A DNA stretch of 42,332 bases, taken from NCBI GenBank assembly GCA_009845995.1, contig VXYK01000005.1, positions 58,378-100,709 of the forward strand. Reading direction: 5' to 3'. Position 1 is the stretch's first letter, and the number at the start of each line of letters is the position of its first letter. Source of the stretch: Acidimicrobiaceae bacterium. Lineage in GTDB: Bacteria > Actinomycetota > Acidimicrobiia > Acidimicrobiales > Aldehydirespiratoraceae. Below, piece after piece: positions 41,367 to 42,332 of the stretch. The position numbers and the translations under genes are program-made. The notes under the pieces are model-generated. The model was given only the letters and a program-made list of their open reading frames with translations, did not search any database and was not told where the DNA came from.

Positions 41367-42265
41367 GTTTCCCCCTTTGGAATACTGGCATTAGAATCAC
41401 CGTTGGTGCTGAACCAGCAAGACTCGATAAGCGAATCGCCTATCGCGCCGGGGCAGTTGTAGATCTGCAGATCTCGGCCGTTCACAGAATTGTCGAACCA
41501 TCCCTCGGGACCGTTACCACCGTTACCAAGACCGAAATCGTCGGCGCTGTTGTTGACGGTGAGGGCTTTGCCATTGAGTTGAACAATCTTCGCCTCAATC
41601 CGTGCTTCGTACGCGGCAACAGTCTCGGTGCTCAACTTTGTCAGCCCGTGATGGCCAATACCTCTCCGGTGTCCATTGCTGCCGCTATTGTATGGACTGA
41701 ACCTTGCGTTATCGGTTGCTCTCACTGCGCGGATTATCGTCTTCCCAACCTCACCAGACGTGTTTGCTGTGGTAGTCGGCCAAGCCAATCCAGTAGATGA
41801 TGCGGGCCAAACTTTTGGCCACACTGCGAACTTTGTCGCAAAATCTGTAGATGTTGTGGTGTCAGTGAAAGAAATGAAGGAAGCAGCTTCGGGTGTGAAA
41901 GGATTATAGTTCCCGGTGTAGGTACTCGAATATGTCGTACCTGCCGGGCTGCAATTCAACGAATGTCCTTCGCGAAGGCTCAGGTCAAATAGGTAACACT
42001 CGATCGCAGTGCCTGAGTCGCCCCAGCGACACAACCGCTGTCTTGTGCCCCCAGTCGGATCGCTCAACGACTCAATGATCTCAACAGCGAAACGGTCTGT
42101 AGACTCATTATGAAGATCTTCGTGCGTCTTCTGGCAACCTCCTGACCTGCAAGCTACCCATGGCCCAAACGATGATTGACCAAGGCAGTACCAATAACGC
42201 AAATACTTCGCTACCTCATAGCCCCCTTTGTCGACATCGGCACGTTCCGCGTGACTGTACTTCAA
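41363..42265 (-). CDS. Hypothetical protein coupled to the lipoprotein gene (start uncertain)
   Basis: A 300-residue frame with TTG as first start codon at 42265. Upstream the frame stays open for 20 codons to a TAA at 42326-42328 but contains no ATG or GTG, so the start is doubtful and the gene may lack an original N-terminus. Visible features are several Cys residues (CLGQ, ACRSGGCQKTH, CRWGDSGTAIEC), a GTTYSSTYTGNYNPFTPEAA stretch and a Gly/Asn-rich C-terminal part (GNGGNGPEGW). These look like an exported, disulfide-bonded protein, yet no signal peptide is seen. Family unknown. It shares lower GC content with the downstream lipoprotein gene and overlaps it by 4 bp. Confidence 0.5.
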   Translation of the reverse strand: MKYSHAERADVDKGGYEVAKYLRYWYCLGQSSFGPWVACRSGGCQKTHEDLHNESTDRFAVEIIESLSDPTGGTRQRLCRWGDSGTAIECYLFDLSLREGHSLNCSPAGTTYSSTYTGNYNPFTPEAASFISFTDTTTSTDFATKFAVWPKVWPASSTGLAWPTTTANTSGEVGKTIIRAVRATDNARFSPYNSGSNGHRRGIGHHGLTKLSTETVAAYEARIEAKIVQLNGKALTVNNSADDFGLGNGGNGPEGWFDNSVNGRDLQIYNCPGAIGDSLIESCWFSTNGDSNASIPKGET

Positions 42266-42332
42266 AGCATCAACTTCTTCGAGCCTTCGCGAAAACGTGG
42301 GGGCGGGGTGGTTGAGGGTCCCTGATTAGGGG

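Overview
The window looks like chromosome of a GC-rich, probably marine actinobacterium, plausibly an Acidimicrobiia-type lineage. The pointers are a DUF222/HNH endonuclease, an actinobacterial-type ValS, Thr-rich and acidic lipoprotein linkers, frequent GTG/TTG starts and few T-tracts. This placement is inference; there is no rRNA or marker gene here beyond proS and valS. I saw no tRNA, rRNA, CRISPR array or insertion sequence.

Layout. 1-1148 is the 3' part of a betaine-type ABC substrate-binding lipoprotein, ended by a strong UUCG-loop terminator. It is followed by a rhodanese-domain protein and a convergent unknown gene. 2389-9124 is a four-gene leftward operon: MttB-family methyltransferase, Rieske oxygenase, FAD-GcvT demethylating dehydrogenase, and an M24-fold protein whose metal ligands are spaced as in the DMSP lyase DddP. 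A divergent MFS transporter (9208-10494) follows. 10536-15233 is a leftward NAD-linked formate dehydrogenase operon. Its catalytic subunit is a selenoprotein, with an in-frame TGA and a SECIS hairpin, and its N-terminal Fe-S domain is a separate gene. proS, an RDD membrane protein and an IclR regulator run rightward (15370-18526). A second leftward operon encodes another FAD-GcvT dehydrogenase and its electron acceptor ETF (etfB, etfA; 18549-22890). Then come a secreted EEP-family lipoprotein, an HNH/DUF222 gene, and an unusual two-gene module (26211-30694) of an unknown 584-aa protein and a phospholipase D/Tdp1-like protein. 31041-34925 carries fhs, a MetF-like reductase and a DUF1015 protein. 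folD, a crotonase and valS follow. The right end (39606-42265) is a lower-GC pair of unknown genes, one a lipoprotein.

How the genes fit together. Most of the window reads as one catabolic theme: uptake of methylated N (and perhaps S) osmolytes; demethylation by the Rieske, MttB-like and FAD-GcvT enzymes; electron transfer through ETF; transfer of C1 units to tetrahydrofolate; then FolD, Fhs (formate plus ATP) and formate dehydrogenase (CO2 plus NADH). A 17-bp palindrome of the type GTTCCG-N5-CGGAAC lies upstream of the IclR gene, the formate dehydrogenase operon and fhs (there with a second adjacent copy). This suggests that the IclR protein controls the terminal C1 branch. The phospholipase D-like module does not fit this theme and is the best candidate for an undescribed system, possibly nucleic-acid-directed or defensive.
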